A stretch of 64,000 bases of DNA from Variovorax gossypii (GTDB lineage: Bacteria; Pseudomonadota; Gammaproteobacteria; Burkholderiales; Burkholderiaceae_C): contig NZ_RXOE01000007.1 in assembly GCF_003965815.1 (NCBI RefSeq), positions 1 to 64,000 of the forward strand. Direction: 5' to 3'. Below are positions 30,760 through 39,793 of this stretch, piece after piece. Position numbers and translations under genes: made by a program. Each line of letters starts with the position of its first letter. Positions within the stretch are counted from its first letter, which is position 1. The notes under the pieces were generated by a model, which saw only the letters and a list, made by a program, of their open reading frames with translations, was not told the DNA's origin and ran no database searches.

Positions 30760-32712
30760 TCACGACATCACCAGCTCGTAGAGCACCATGCGCGTCTGCC
30801 GGCCGCGCAGTTCCACCTGTTCCTCGATGCGCCGCGCATGCAGCCGGCCGTCGAGCCCGGCGAAGGTGGTTTCCGAAATCAGCGCTTGCGTGCCCAGCTG
30901 CTTGTTGATGCCCTCGATGCGGCTCGCCACGTTGATCGCATCGCCGAAGGCGGTGTAGGACAGCCGGTCGTTCGAGCCCAGCACCCCCGCGATCACCGTG
31001 CCCGTGTGGATACCCACGCGCGTGCGGAACTCGGGCAGGCCCTGCTCGACCCACTTGCGGTTGAGCTCGTCCATTTCCACGTGCAGCTCCAGCGCGGCCA
31101 GGCAGGCCTTGTACTCCGCGTCCTTCAGGTCGGAGGGCGCGCCCCACAGCACCATGATGCCGTCGCCGATGAACTTGTCGACCACGCCGCCGTGCCGCGC
31201 GAACACGCCGGTCGCCAGGTTGAAGTATTCGGTCAGCATGCCCACCAGCACGTCGGTGTCCAGCGACTCCGAGATGGAGGTGAAGCCCTCCACGTCGGTG
31301 AACATCACCGTCACGCGGCGCGGCGAGCCGGAAGGGCCGAGCGCGTGGCCTTCGTCGATCAGCTGGTTGATCACGTCCACCGGCACGAACTTGCTGAAGG
31401 CCTTCAGGCTGCGGGCCGAGTCGTCCAGTGCCTGGTCGAGGTGCTGTATCTCGAGCACGCGGCTGGGCTCGCGCGGAAGGTTGTCGAGTTCCAGCAGGCC
31501 GATGCGGCGCGCGATGTGCGAGAGGTTCTCCACCGGCGCGGTCACCAGCTTCGACAGCTTCAGCGACATGAACAGCGCGATCACCAGGAAAGCCACCGCA
31601 AGCCCCAGTCCCAGGAGCACCGCGCGGCGCAGGTCGCCCAGGAGAACGTCCTCCGGCACCCAGCTCACCAGCTGCCAGCCGGTGCTCGGGATGCGCGAGG
31701 TCTGAACCAGATAGCGGCGGCCTTCGTAGGCGAAGGAGAACTCCGTGTCGTTGCCGCTGCCCGCCGTGCCGGCGGCCTGCATGTGGGCGTGCAATGCGCC
31801 GAGCACGCCGCTGGGCGACTCCAGCTTGTGCAGCACGCCGGGCAGGTCGCTGCGTGCGAGCACGCGGAAGTCGGCGCTCAGCAGCGCGCTGTCGCCGTAG
31901 CCGTCGTTGTTGAACTGGCGCACGAATTCCGAAAGCCGGCCGAGCGAAACGTCGCCCGCCACCACCAGCTTCTGCGCGCCGCCCGGGTAGTTGCGCTGGC
32001 TGGGCAGCGCGTACGTCACGCCCAGTTCCTGCGCGGCGGCGAACACGTAGGGCTGCGTCCAGACCGGCCCGCCTGCCTTCGAGGCCTGCAGGTACCAGCT
32101 GCGCCTGGTCGGGTTGTAGTCGCTGCGGAAGGCTCCCAGGCGCTGGGTGGCGTAGCGCTGCTGCACGTTGGCCTCGGCGTCCAGCGGCAGCTTGTACTGC
32201 CAGGTCTCGGTGGTGAAGCCTTCGTCGAGCTCGATGTGGCGCATGGCCGGCACCGGATAGCGCAGGGCCATCAGCATCTGGCCCCTCTCGTTGCTCACGT
32301 AGATGCTGTCCAGCTCGGGCGACTGCTGCAGCAGCGTCCAGAGCAGCTCCGCCGTCTTCTCCGATTGCTCGCCCGCAGGACGCAGGCTGGGCGCGGTGCC
32401 CACCGCGTTGATGACCGATTCCGCCTTGTGCAGGAAGGCCCGCACCTTGTCCTCGGTGCGGTCGTGGTTGGCCTTGTGCGCCGACACGCCGACGCGCGAC
32501 ACCAGCCGCTGCGAGCCCCAATAGCCCAGCGACACCAGCAGCAGCGACTGGGCCAGCGCAACCGCGCTGACGATGGTGCCCACGTCCACCCGGAATCGGC
32601 GCGAGCGCCCGGGCGGTGCGACGAGCGCAGCCGCGGGCGGCGACGCTCCTGTGACAGATTTGACCGACGGCTTTCCAGCCGCTTCCGGATTCCCGGACGA
32701 GTTCTTGTTCAT
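30760..32712 (-). CDS. Membrane-anchored class III adenylate/guanylate cyclase with sensor domain
   Basis: 650 residues. After an N-terminal cytoplasmic tail comes a membrane segment (about residues 47-65, TIVSAVALAQSLLLVSL), a periplasmic dCache-like sensor region (about 66-360, with RRSWYLQASKAGGPVWTQPYV), a second membrane segment (AVLLGLGLAVAFLVIALFM), a HAMP-like linker and a class III cyclase domain. The metal-binding parts VMFTDVEGFTSISE and GDGIMVLWGA are visible, with a Lys in VDKFIGDG typical of ATP-preferring enzymes and YTAFGDAINVASRIE. It should make cAMP in response to a periplasmic ligand. The start at 32712 follows GGGAG. Which second messenger it makes needs biochemical proof. 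Confidence 0.9.
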   Translation of the reverse strand: MNKNSSGNPEAAGKPSVKSVTGASPPAAALVAPPGRSRRFRVDVGTIVSAVALAQSLLLVSLGYWGSQRLVSRVGVSAHKANHDRTEDKVRAFLHKAESVINAVGTAPSLRPAGEQSEKTAELLWTLLQQSPELDSIYVSNERGQMLMALRYPVPAMRHIELDEGFTTETWQYKLPLDAEANVQQRYATQRLGAFRSDYNPTRRSWYLQASKAGGPVWTQPYVFAAAQELGVTYALPSQRNYPGGAQKLVVAGDVSLGRLSEFVRQFNNDGYGDSALLSADFRVLARSDLPGVLHKLESPSGVLGALHAHMQAAGTAGSGNDTEFSFAYEGRRYLVQTSRIPSTGWQLVSWVPEDVLLGDLRRAVLLGLGLAVAFLVIALFMSLKLSKLVTAPVENLSHIARRIGLLELDNLPREPSRVLEIQHLDQALDDSARSLKAFSKFVPVDVINQLIDEGHALGPSGSPRRVTVMFTDVEGFTSISESLDTDVLVGMLTEYFNLATGVFARHGGVVDKFIGDGIMVLWGAPSDLKDAEYKACLAALELHVEMDELNRKWVEQGLPEFRTRVGIHTGTVIAGVLGSNDRLSYTAFGDAINVASRIEGINKQLGTQALISETTFAGLDGRLHARRIEEQVELRGRQTRMVLYELVMS

Positions 32713-32934
32713 ACAGCTCCCTGGCAACCACTCGACGCGCCCGCTGAGCCGAAGCCGCGGGCCGGCTTCCGGCAGGCCCACGGCCCCGATCATTGGCGTC
32801 GGGGTCCTGTGGCTGCTCGGAAGCGGGCGTGATTTTCGCCTGAGTTCGGCGTTCCGTGCGGTACTGCACAGCGCCGCCGTGGCCCGGACCTGTCTAGACC
32901 AGTCCGGGGAAGCTGCGTAAAAGGAGGCGGCCCG

Positions 32935-33648
32935 TCAGCGCGCGTCGTGGAAGATGATTCCGAGCGTGTGCCGCCGCCCCGAGCGCACGCGGCTCACGCC
33001 GTGTCGCATCGTCACGCGGTAGCTGCCGCGCGTGCCGGCCACCGGCCGCTGGTTGACCGCGAAGATCACCGCCTCGCCCTGCGCGAGCGAAACCACCTCG
33101 GCGCGCGACTGCATGCGCGGGCGCTGCTCGGTCAGCACGAACTCGCCGCCGGTGAAGTCGCGGCCCGGCTCGCTCAGCAGCACCGTGAGCTGCAGCGGGA
33201 ACTGCAGGTCGCCGTACAGGTCCTGGTGCAGGCAGTTGTAGTCGCCCTCGTCGTAGCGCAGCAGCAGCGGGGTGGGGCGCTCCTGCCCGGCCGCGTGGCA
33301 GCGCGCCAGGTAGGCGGCGTGGTCCGACGGGTAGTCGGCCGGCTGGTCCATCGCCGCGGCCCAGGCATTGGCCAGCGGCGCGAGGCGCTCGTACAGCGCG
33401 CTGCGCCATGCCGCGAGCTTGGGAGGCAGCGGGTTGGCGAAATACTGGTACTCGCCCTGGCCGAAGCCGTGGCGCTGCATGACGACGCGGCTGCGGAAGT
33501 GCCGGGGCTGCTCGTACATCGTCGCGAGCGCGGCGCATTCCTTCGGGGTGAAGATCGCGGCACCGGTGGTGGCGCAGCCGCGGGTGGCGATGTCGGCTTC
33601 GATGCGGGGCCAGTCGAGCGCTTCGACCAGGGAGGCGGGGGTTGTCAT
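32935..33648 (-). CDS. 2-oxoglutarate/Fe(II)-dependent oxygenase
   Basis: 237 residues of the 2OG-Fe(II) oxygenase superfamily. The HxD pair is in CLHQDLYGD (His141 and Asp143), the distal His in MRHGVSRVRSG (His216) and the 2-oxoglutarate-binding Arg in GRRHTLG (near 225). The family includes prolyl-hydroxylase-like and AlkB-neighbouring proteins; this one most resembles the prolyl 4-hydroxylase-like group and its substrate is unknown. The 222-base gap to the cyclase start (32713-32934) holds no clear gene. Confidence 0.8.
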   Translation of the reverse strand: MTTPASLVEALDWPRIEADIATRGCATTGAAIFTPKECAALATMYEQPRHFRSRVVMQRHGFGQGEYQYFANPLPPKLAAWRSALYERLAPLANAWAAAMDQPADYPSDHAAYLARCHAAGQERPTPLLLRYDEGDYNCLHQDLYGDLQFPLQLTVLLSEPGRDFTGGEFVLTEQRPRMQSRAEVVSLAQGEAVIFAVNQRPVAGTRGSYRVTMRHGVSRVRSGRRHTLGIIFHDAR

Positions 33649-33765
33649 GGACGCAGTGTCCCGCTTCCGGGCGCGCGGGGCTCGCCGTTTCCGGACGCGG
33701 CTTTCCCGCGCGGGCTTTGCGGCGTTGCAGGGCGGCCGTCATCCGTTTTGAGCGATCATGCGCTC

Positions 33766-34113
33766 ATGGCAAGAGAAAAAACCGCTGCACGCGAAGCCGC
33801 CACGGGGCAAATGGTCCAGGGGCGGTCGGTTGCCGTGCTGGGGCGCGGCATGGCCCTGGTCAAGGTCGGCAAGGCGCCGCGTCCGGCGGTGCGTCCCGAG
33901 GACAACACCACCGTGCTGCTGAAGAAGGCGGCACGTGCGCTCAACAAGCCCGGCATCGACCGTTCGGTGGTCTTCCGCGGGCCCAACGCGGCCAAGGTCT
34001 ACGCCTACTCCGCCTATCCCCAGGACCCGACCAAGGTCGTGCGCGAAGCGGCCGACGGCACCAAGGTCATCGGCCGCATGGTCGACGGCAGGTTCCGCGC
34101 GAGCAAGGCGTGA
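33766..34113 (+). CDS. Small basic protein coupled to the zeta-like kinase
   Basis: 115 residues with no recognised family. It is rich in Lys and Arg (MAREKTAAREAATG, then LVKVGKAPRPAVRPED and FRGPNAAKVYAYSAYP), with no signal peptide or membrane segment. The stop overlaps the GTG start of the following P-loop kinase gene by 4 bases (GTGA), so the two are translationally coupled, which is the arrangement of many antitoxin-toxin pairs. Nothing in the sequence proves antitoxin activity. A ribosome-binding site is not obvious ahead of the ATG. Confidence 0.6.
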   Translation: MAREKTAAREAATGQMVQGRSVAVLGRGMALVKVGKAPRPAVRPEDNTTVLLKKAARALNKPGIDRSVVFRGPNAAKVYAYSAYPQDPTKVVREAADGTKVIGRMVDGRFRASKA

Positions 34114-34934
34114 GCAGCCGGCCGCCGAAGCTCGAAAAGCTGCTGGAGCAGACGCAGGGGCCGCGCCCGGTGGCCTTCGTGCTGGCCGGCCACAACGGCT
34201 CCGGCAAATCGACGCTCTGGTATTCGCGCCTCGCGCCGTCGCTGCGGCTGCCGCTGGTCAATGCCGACCGAATGATGATGTCCATCCTGCCCGACGCCGA
34301 TCCCGCCACCGGACACATCCCCGGCTGGGCCCAGCGCCTGCGCGACGACGACGAGCGCTGGCAGATCCTCTCGCAGAAGGGCGTGCGCGCCTTCAAGAGC
34401 CTGGTGATGGACCAGCGCATGCCCTTCGCCTTCGAGGCCGTCTTCTCGCACTGGAAGCCGCTGCCCGGCGGCGGCCACGAGTCGAAGGCCGACGACATCC
34501 GCGCGATGCAGGAGGCCGGCTACTTCGTCGTGCTGCTCTTCGTCGGCCTCGTCTCTGTGGACATGTCCGTCTTCCGCGTGAGCACGCGAAAGCAGCAGGG
34601 CGGCCACGACGTGGACCGCAAGAAGCTCGTCGAGCGCTTTCCCCGCACGCAGGCGGCCGTCGGCCACGCGGCGCAGATCGCGAACATGACGCTGATGTTC
34701 GACAACAGCCGCTCCGAGAAGAACGCCTTCGCGCTGGTGCGCGCGCAGGCGAAGAAGTCGGTTCTCTTCGATGCGCGCGATCCGCAGTTCGACGTGGACC
34801 CCGAGCTGCGTGCCGTATGCGACCCATGGCTCGAGAAGGTCACGGGGCCGTTCAGGCCGTCGCGCTCCCCGCAGCCGAAGAAGACCGCCGAGACCGCACC
34901 GAAGCAACAGCAGAAGGACCGCAGCACCCCATGA
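34110..34934 (+). CDS. Zeta-toxin-like P-loop kinase
   Basis: 274 residues from a GTG start that overlaps the preceding gene. Walker A is AGHNGSGKST (about residues 25-34), followed by LPLVNADRMMMSILPD, which matches the zeta-toxin substrate region (Asn-Ala-Asp-Arg). EAVFSHWKPL and LLFVGLVSVDMSVFRV continue the zeta-family core, and a Lys/Pro-rich tail follows. Zeta enzymes phosphorylate UDP-N-acetylglucosamine precursors, while related proteins have other substrates. The C-terminal tail (KKTAETAPKQQQKDRS) is low-complexity. It overlaps the downstream GFA gene by 4 bases. A toxin role is inferred, not shown. Confidence 0.75.
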   Translation: MSSRPPKLEKLLEQTQGPRPVAFVLAGHNGSGKSTLWYSRLAPSLRLPLVNADRMMMSILPDADPATGHIPGWAQRLRDDDERWQILSQKGVRAFKSLVMDQRMPFAFEAVFSHWKPLPGGGHESKADDIRAMQEAGYFVVLLFVGLVSVDMSVFRVSTRKQQGGHDVDRKKLVERFPRTQAAVGHAAQIANMTLMFDNSRSEKNAFALVRAQAKKSVLFDARDPQFDVDPELRAVCDPWLEKVTGPFRPSRSPQPKKTAETAPKQQQKDRSTP

Positions 34935-35437
34935 GCACCTCGAACCCATCCTCCGATCAAGCCGCCGGCGACTGGCAACTTCCCTGGACCGGCGGCTGCC
35001 GGTGCGGCCAGGTGCGCCTGCGCATCAGCGCGCCGCCGCTGCTGTCGATGGCCTGCCACTGCACCGGCTGCCAGACCATGAGCGCGAGCGCCTTCTCGCT
35101 CTCGCTGGCCATTCCCACGCCGGGCTTCGAGGTGGTGTCGGGCGAGCCCGTCATCGGCGGCCTGCACGGCGCCGACTCGCACCACTACTTCTGCCCGCAC
35201 TGCAAGAGCTGGATGTTCACGCGCGCCGAAGGGCTCGACGACTTCGTCAACCTGCGCCCCAGCATGCTCGACCGGCATGAATGGGTCGAGCCCTTCATCG
35301 AGACCTGGGCCGACGAGAAGCTGCCGTGGGCCTCCACGCCCGCGAAGCACAGCTTCGGCACCATGCCCGCCTTCGACGCCTTTCCGGCGCTGGTCGAGGC
35401 CTATGCCCGGGAAGGCGTCCGGCCCGCGAAGAGGTGA
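34931..35437 (+). CDS. GFA-family (glutathione-dependent formaldehyde-activating) zinc protein
   Basis: 168-residue zinc-binding protein of the Gfa/CENP-V family. The Cys ligands are in GGCRCGQVRL, ACHCTGCQTMSAS and YFCPHCKSW, the full GFA arrangement. The family name comes from a proposed role in S-hydroxymethylglutathione formation, but most members lack proven function. The start overlaps the kinase gene by 4 bases (ATGA), and the stop lies next to the hydratase start. Confidence 0.87.
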   Translation: MSTSNPSSDQAAGDWQLPWTGGCRCGQVRLRISAPPLLSMACHCTGCQTMSASAFSLSLAIPTPGFEVVSGEPVIGGLHGADSHHYFCPHCKSWMFTRAEGLDDFVNLRPSMLDRHEWVEPFIETWADEKLPWASTPAKHSFGTMPAFDAFPALVEAYAREGVRPAKR

Positions 35438-35442
35438 TGCGC

Positions 35443-36243
35443 ATGACACCCCAGGCCGTTCTCGACCACTACGACCAGGGGCTGCTGTGGCCCGCCGATC
35501 GCCCGCTCCCGATCGCGGCGGACGTCGATGCCGCATACCAGCAGGCGCTGGCCCTGCGCGCGCTGCGCACCGCTCGCGGCGAACGGCCCGTGGGCTACAA
35601 GATCGGCTTCACCAACCGCACGATCTGGCCCCGCTACGAGGTCTATGCGCCCATCTGGGGCACCGTGTGGCACACCACGCTCGCGCGCAGCAGCGGCGGC
35701 ACGGGCGAAGTGAGCCTCGACAGGCTCTGCCAGCCGCGCCTGGAGCCCGAGATCGTCTTCGGCATCGCCGCGACGCCGCCGCGCGACGCAACGCTGGAAG
35801 AGCTGTTCGGCTGCATCGCATGGCTCGCGCCGGGCTTCGAGATCGTGCAGTCGCACCTGCCCGGCTGGAAGTTCACCGCCGCCGACACCGTGGCCGACGG
35901 CGGGCTGCATGCGCGCCTGCTGATCGGGCGCGAGACGCCGGTCGGCCGCTTCGCCACCAGCGCCCATGCGCTCGACGAACTGCTTGGCCGCGCTCGCGTG
36001 AGGCTCTACCGCGGCGATGAACTCATCGAAGAAGGCAAGGGCGTCAACGTGCTCGATGGCCCGCTGCATGCCCTGCACCATTTCAACCAGGAACTGCAGC
36101 GCTGCCCCGGCGCGCCGGCGCTGATGCCCGGCGACGTGGTCACCACCGGCACCTGGACTGATGCCTGGCCGCTGGAGCCCGGCCAGTCGTGGCGCGCCGA
36201 GTTCGACGCGCCCTTCGACTCGCTCGGCATCACGCTGCGCTAG
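35443..36243 (+). CDS. 2-keto-4-pentenoate hydratase (MhpD/fumarylacetoacetate hydrolase family)
   Basis: 266 residues. The conserved GYKIGFTNRTIWPRY, LEPEIVFGI with a metal Glu, and LPGWKFTAADTVADGGLHARLL identify the MhpD/XylJ group that hydrates 2-hydroxy-2,4-pentadienoate in meta-cleavage pathways; the 4-oxalocrotonate decarboxylase is closely related. The ATG at 35443 has AGAGG eight bases upstream and is preferred over the ATG at 35437, which overlaps the GFA stop. No other meta-cleavage genes are adjacent. It overlaps the LysR gene tail-to-tail by 14 bases. Confidence 0.82.
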   Translation: MTPQAVLDHYDQGLLWPADRPLPIAADVDAAYQQALALRALRTARGERPVGYKIGFTNRTIWPRYEVYAPIWGTVWHTTLARSSGGTGEVSLDRLCQPRLEPEIVFGIAATPPRDATLEELFGCIAWLAPGFEIVQSHLPGWKFTAADTVADGGLHARLLIGRETPVGRFATSAHALDELLGRARVRLYRGDELIEEGKGVNVLDGPLHALHHFNQELQRCPGAPALMPGDVVTTGTWTDAWPLEPGQSWRAEFDAPFDSLGITLR

Positions 36244-37144
36244 CGGCGGCTCGCGCCTGCTCCAGCAGCCAGTCGCTGAAGAACCTCAGCAGCGGCCGCT
36301 GGTCGGCTCGCTCGGGCATCACGAGGTAGTAGTTGCGCTCGCCCGAGAGCGGCCGCGCGCAGGCCACCACCAGTTCGCCGCGCGCTAGTTCGTCGGCCAC
36401 CAGCATGGTCGGCATCAGCGCCACGCCGAGCCCGTGCGACGCGGCGGCGGCGAGGATGGAGAACAGCTCGTAGCGTGGCCCGCCGCGCGCGTTGGGCGCG
36501 TCGATCTGCTGCGCATCGAACCACTGGCGCCAGCCGTCGGGGCGCGTGCTCTGCTGCAGCAGCGGCATCTTCGCGATGGCGGCGGGCGTCACGGCCTTGC
36601 CGCGCGGAAGCAGGGCGGGGCTGCACACCGGCACCACGTCCTCGTGCATCAGCAGCAGCGCGCGCGTGCCGGCCCAGTTCTCGACCTGCGCGGGCGTGCC
36701 GGCGTACAGCGCGGCGTCGAACTCCGCGTCGGCGAAGAGAAAAGGCCGGGTGCGCGTCTCGATGTGCACCACCACGTCGGGCTGCAGCGCCGCGAAGCCC
36801 TTCAGGCGCGGCATCAGCCAGCGGGTGGCGAAGGTGGGCACGGCCGCCAGCGAAAGCGAGCCGCCTTCGCCCTGGTGCGCCATGGCGTCGAGCGTGTCGC
36901 GCTCCATCGCCTCGAGCCGTTTGGCTGTCTGCCGCGCGTAGGCCGTGCCGCTGGCCGTGAGCGCCACGCCGTGCCGCGTGCGGCGGAACAGCGCCACGCC
37001 CAGGAAGGCCTCGAGCGTGCCGATCTGGCGCGACACCGCGCTCTGCGTGAGGGCGAGCTCCTGCGCGGCGCGGGTGTAGCTCTCGTGGCGCGCGGCGGCG
37101 TCGAAACACACGAGGGTCTGCAGGGGCGGGATCTTGCGGCGCAT
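36230..37144 (-). CDS. LysR family transcriptional regulator (glutaryl-CoA dehydrogenase-type, GcvA-like)
   Basis: 304 residues. The N-terminal winged helix has LQTLVCFDAAARHESYTRAAQELALTQSAVSRQIGTLE, and the C-terminal part is a typical substrate-binding domain. It is divergent from a glutaryl-CoA dehydrogenase and CoA-transferase pair, a gene order repeatedly seen for regulators of glutarate/glutaryl-CoA use. A palindrome at 37204-37213 is a candidate operator. The effector is not known. Confidence 0.87.
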   Translation of the reverse strand: MRRKIPPLQTLVCFDAAARHESYTRAAQELALTQSAVSRQIGTLEAFLGVALFRRTRHGVALTASGTAYARQTAKRLEAMERDTLDAMAHQGEGGSLSLAAVPTFATRWLMPRLKGFAALQPDVVVHIETRTRPFLFADAEFDAALYAGTPAQVENWAGTRALLLMHEDVVPVCSPALLPRGKAVTPAAIAKMPLLQQSTRPDGWRQWFDAQQIDAPNARGGPRYELFSILAAAASHGLGVALMPTMLVADELARGELVVACARPLSGERNYYLVMPERADQRPLLRFFSDWLLEQARAAASAA

Positions 37145-37203
37145 GTATGCCTCGGCTGTATGTATGGATTCGATGGCTCGTCAATGGAGAAGCCGGTCGA
37201 ACA

Positions 37204-37213
37204 TCTTGCAAGA
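37204..37213. promoter_or_regulatory. Candidate LysR operator between the LysR gene and gcdH
   Basis: Perfect palindrome TCTTGCAAGA in the 185-base divergent region, about 117 bases before the gcdH start codon. No convincing -35/-10 pair was found by eye. The remainder of 37145-37329 holds only the gcdH ribosome-binding site GGAGA. Confidence 0.4.
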
Positions 37214-37329
37214 CATTCTACGAGCGCATATCTGGGTGCGGAATCCTCGTTTGCGTCATGGCCCCCGCGTGGCTAGCATCGCCCCATTCCCCCTCTTTTC
37301 TCTTTTTCCCCTTTTCCGGAGACAGCCAC

Positions 37330-38529
37330 ATGGCCGCCAAAGCGCAATTCCACTGGGACGACCCCCTTCTTCTCGACCAGCAGCTGACCGACGAAGAACG
37401 CATGATCCGCGACGCGGCCAATGCCTACTGCCAGGAGCGCCTGGCTCCCCGCGTGCTCGAAGGCTTCCGCACCGGCGAGACCGACCCCGCCATCTTTCGC
37501 GAAATGGGCGCCCTCGGCCTGCTGGGCCCGACGATTCCCGAGCAGTACGGTGGCCCCGGCCTCAACTACGTGGCCTACGGCCTGATCGCCCGTGAAGTCG
37601 AGCGCGTCGACTCGGGCTACCGCTCGATGGCCAGCGTGCAGAGCTCGCTGGTGATGGTGCCGATCTTCGAATTCGGTTCCGAGGGCCAGAAGCAGAAGTT
37701 CCTGCCCAAGCTCGCTACCGGCGAATGGATCGGCTGCTTCGGCCTGACCGAGCCCGACCACGGCTCCGACCCCGGCGGCATGGCCACGCGCGCCAAGAAG
37801 GTTCCGGGCGGCTACTCGCTCACCGGCTCGAAGATGTGGATCAGCAACTCCCCCATCGCCGACGTGTTCGTGGTGTGGGCCAAGGAAGTCAGCGAGAGCG
37901 GTGCCGTCGGCCCGATCCGCGGCTTCGTGCTCGAGAAGGGCATGAAGGGCCTGAGCGCCCCGGCGATCCACGGCAAGGTCGGCCTGCGCGCCAGCATCAC
38001 CGGCGAGATCGTGATGGACGGCGTGTTCTGCCCCGAGGAAAACGCCTTCCCCGAAGTGCAGGGCCTGAAGGGTCCCTTCACCTGCCTGAACAGCGCCCGC
38101 TACGGCATCTCGTGGGGCGCGCTCGGCGCCGCCGAAGACTGCTGGCACCGCGCCCGCCAGTACACGCTCGACCGCAAGCAGTTCGGCCGCCCGCTGGCCG
38201 CCAACCAGCTCATCCAGAAGAAGCTGGCCGATATGCAGACCGAGATCACGCTGGGCCTGCAGGGCAGCCTGCGCCTTGGCCGCATGAAGGACGAGGGCAT
38301 CGCCGCGGTGGAAATCACCTCGATCATGAAGCGCAACAACTGCGGCAAGTCGCTCGACATCGCCCGCATGGCGCGCGACATGATGGGCGGCAACGGCATC
38401 AGCGACGAGTTCGGCGTGGCCCGCCACCTGGTGAACCTCGAAGTGGTCAACACCTACGAAGGCACGCACGACATCCACGCCCTCATCCTGGGCCGCGCCA
38501 TCACCGGCATCGCCGCCTTCTCGAACTGA
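37330..38529 (+). CDS. gcdH: Glutaryl-CoA dehydrogenase
   Basis: Oxidises and decarboxylates glutaryl-CoA to crotonyl-CoA in lysine, tryptophan and aromatic degradation, 399 residues. Acyl-CoA dehydrogenase motifs: GCFGLTEPDHGSDPGGMATRA (FAD site), LTGSKMWISNSPIADV, RYGISWGALGAAEDCW, and the catalytic Glu in VVNTYEGTHDIHALILGRA. ATG 37330 follows GGAGA and gives the conserved start. It is followed after 7 bases by a CoA-transferase gene and is divergent from LysR. The EGTHD end and the N-terminus are typical of GcdH rather than short-chain enzymes. Confidence 0.92.
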   Translation: MAAKAQFHWDDPLLLDQQLTDEERMIRDAANAYCQERLAPRVLEGFRTGETDPAIFREMGALGLLGPTIPEQYGGPGLNYVAYGLIAREVERVDSGYRSMASVQSSLVMVPIFEFGSEGQKQKFLPKLATGEWIGCFGLTEPDHGSDPGGMATRAKKVPGGYSLTGSKMWISNSPIADVFVVWAKEVSESGAVGPIRGFVLEKGMKGLSAPAIHGKVGLRASITGEIVMDGVFCPEENAFPEVQGLKGPFTCLNSARYGISWGALGAAEDCWHRARQYTLDRKQFGRPLAANQLIQKKLADMQTEITLGLQGSLRLGRMKDEGIAAVEITSIMKRNNCGKSLDIARMARDMMGGNGISDEFGVARHLVNLEVVNTYEGTHDIHALILGRAITGIAAFSN

Positions 38530-38536
38530 TCCGCGC

Positions 38537-39775
38537 ATGACCGGCAAGCCCGCAGCACTCGACGGCATCAAGGTCCTCGATCTGTCCCGCGTGCTCGCGG
38601 GCCCGTGGTGCACGCAGATCCTCGCGGACCTGGGCGCCGACGTCGTCAAGATCGAGCGCCCCGGCGTCGGCGACGACACGCGTACCTGGGGCCCGCCCTT
38701 CATCAAGGACGCGAACGGCAACGACACCGACCAGGCCAGCTACTTCACCGCCTGCAACCGCAACAAGCGCTCGGTCACGGTCGACATGGCCACGCCCGAC
38801 GGGCAGGCGCTGTTGAAGCAGATGGCGGCGCAGGCCGACATCGTGGTCGAGAACTTCAAGACCGGCGGCCTCAAGCAGTACGGCCTCGACCACGAGAGCC
38901 TGCGCGCGGCCAATCCGCGCCTCATCTACTGCAGCGTGACCGGCTTCGGCCACGACGGCCCGTACGCCGAGCGCGCGGGCTACGACCTGATGATCCAGGC
39001 CATGACCGGCATGATGAGCATCACCGGCCGTCCCGACGACGTGCCCGGCGGCGGCCCGCTGCGCGTGGGCGTGGCGCTGACCGACCTGTTCACCGGCGTC
39101 TACGCCAGCACCGCCATCCTGGCCGCGCTGCAGGTGCGCGACCGCACCGGCGAAGGCCAGCACATCGACATGGCGCTGCTCGACGTGGGCATGGCCATCC
39201 TCGCCAACCAGGCGAGCGCCTTTCTCAATACCGGCAAGGCGCCCGGGCGCCAGGGCAACACGCACCCCAGCCTCGCGCCCTACCAGGACTTCCCGACGCA
39301 GGACGGCGCGATGCTGCTGGCCATCGGCAACAACGGCCAGTTCGCGCGCTTCTGCGAGGCCGGCGGCCACCCCGAATGGGCGACCGACGCGCGCTTCGCC
39401 ACCAACACCCTGCGCGTGAAGCACCGCGGCGTGCTGATTCCGATGATGGAAGAGCTCACGCGCACCCGCACCACCGCCGCATGGGTCACGTTGCTCGAAG
39501 ACAAGGCCGTGCCCTGCGGCCCCATCAACGATATCGCGCAGGCCTTCGACGACGCGCAGGTCAAGGCGCGAGGCCTCGCGGTCACGCTGCCGCGCGACGC
39601 GGGCGACGGCATCGCCAGCATCACCGGCGTGGCGAGCCCGCTGCGCCTTTCGGGCACGCCGCCCGTGCTGCGCCATGCACCGCCGGCGCTGGGTCAGCAC
39701 ACGCAGGAGGTGCTGGCGGAAATGGGCGTCGACGCGGCCCGCTTCGAGGCCCTGCGTTCGGCCGGCGTGGTCTGA
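38537..39775 (+). CDS. CaiB/BaiF family CoA-transferase (probable succinyl-CoA:glutarate CoA-transferase)
   Basis: 412 residues, class III CoA-transferase. Conserved parts are LDLSRVLAGPWCTQILADLGADVVK, SVTGFGHDGPYAERAGYD and the catalytic Asp region QHIDMALLDVGMAIL. Beside gcdH it would load CoA onto glutarate, making glutaryl-CoA for GcdH. This is inferred from context; the family covers many substrates. Starts 7 bases after gcdH. Confidence 0.85.
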   Translation: MTGKPAALDGIKVLDLSRVLAGPWCTQILADLGADVVKIERPGVGDDTRTWGPPFIKDANGNDTDQASYFTACNRNKRSVTVDMATPDGQALLKQMAAQADIVVENFKTGGLKQYGLDHESLRAANPRLIYCSVTGFGHDGPYAERAGYDLMIQAMTGMMSITGRPDDVPGGGPLRVGVALTDLFTGVYASTAILAALQVRDRTGEGQHIDMALLDVGMAILANQASAFLNTGKAPGRQGNTHPSLAPYQDFPTQDGAMLLAIGNNGQFARFCEAGGHPEWATDARFATNTLRVKHRGVLIPMMEELTRTRTTAAWVTLLEDKAVPCGPINDIAQAFDDAQVKARGLAVTLPRDAGDGIASITGVASPLRLSGTPPVLRHAPPALGQHTQEVLAEMGVDAARFEALRSAGVV

Positions 39776-39793
39776 ACCGATGAGCAGGTCCGC

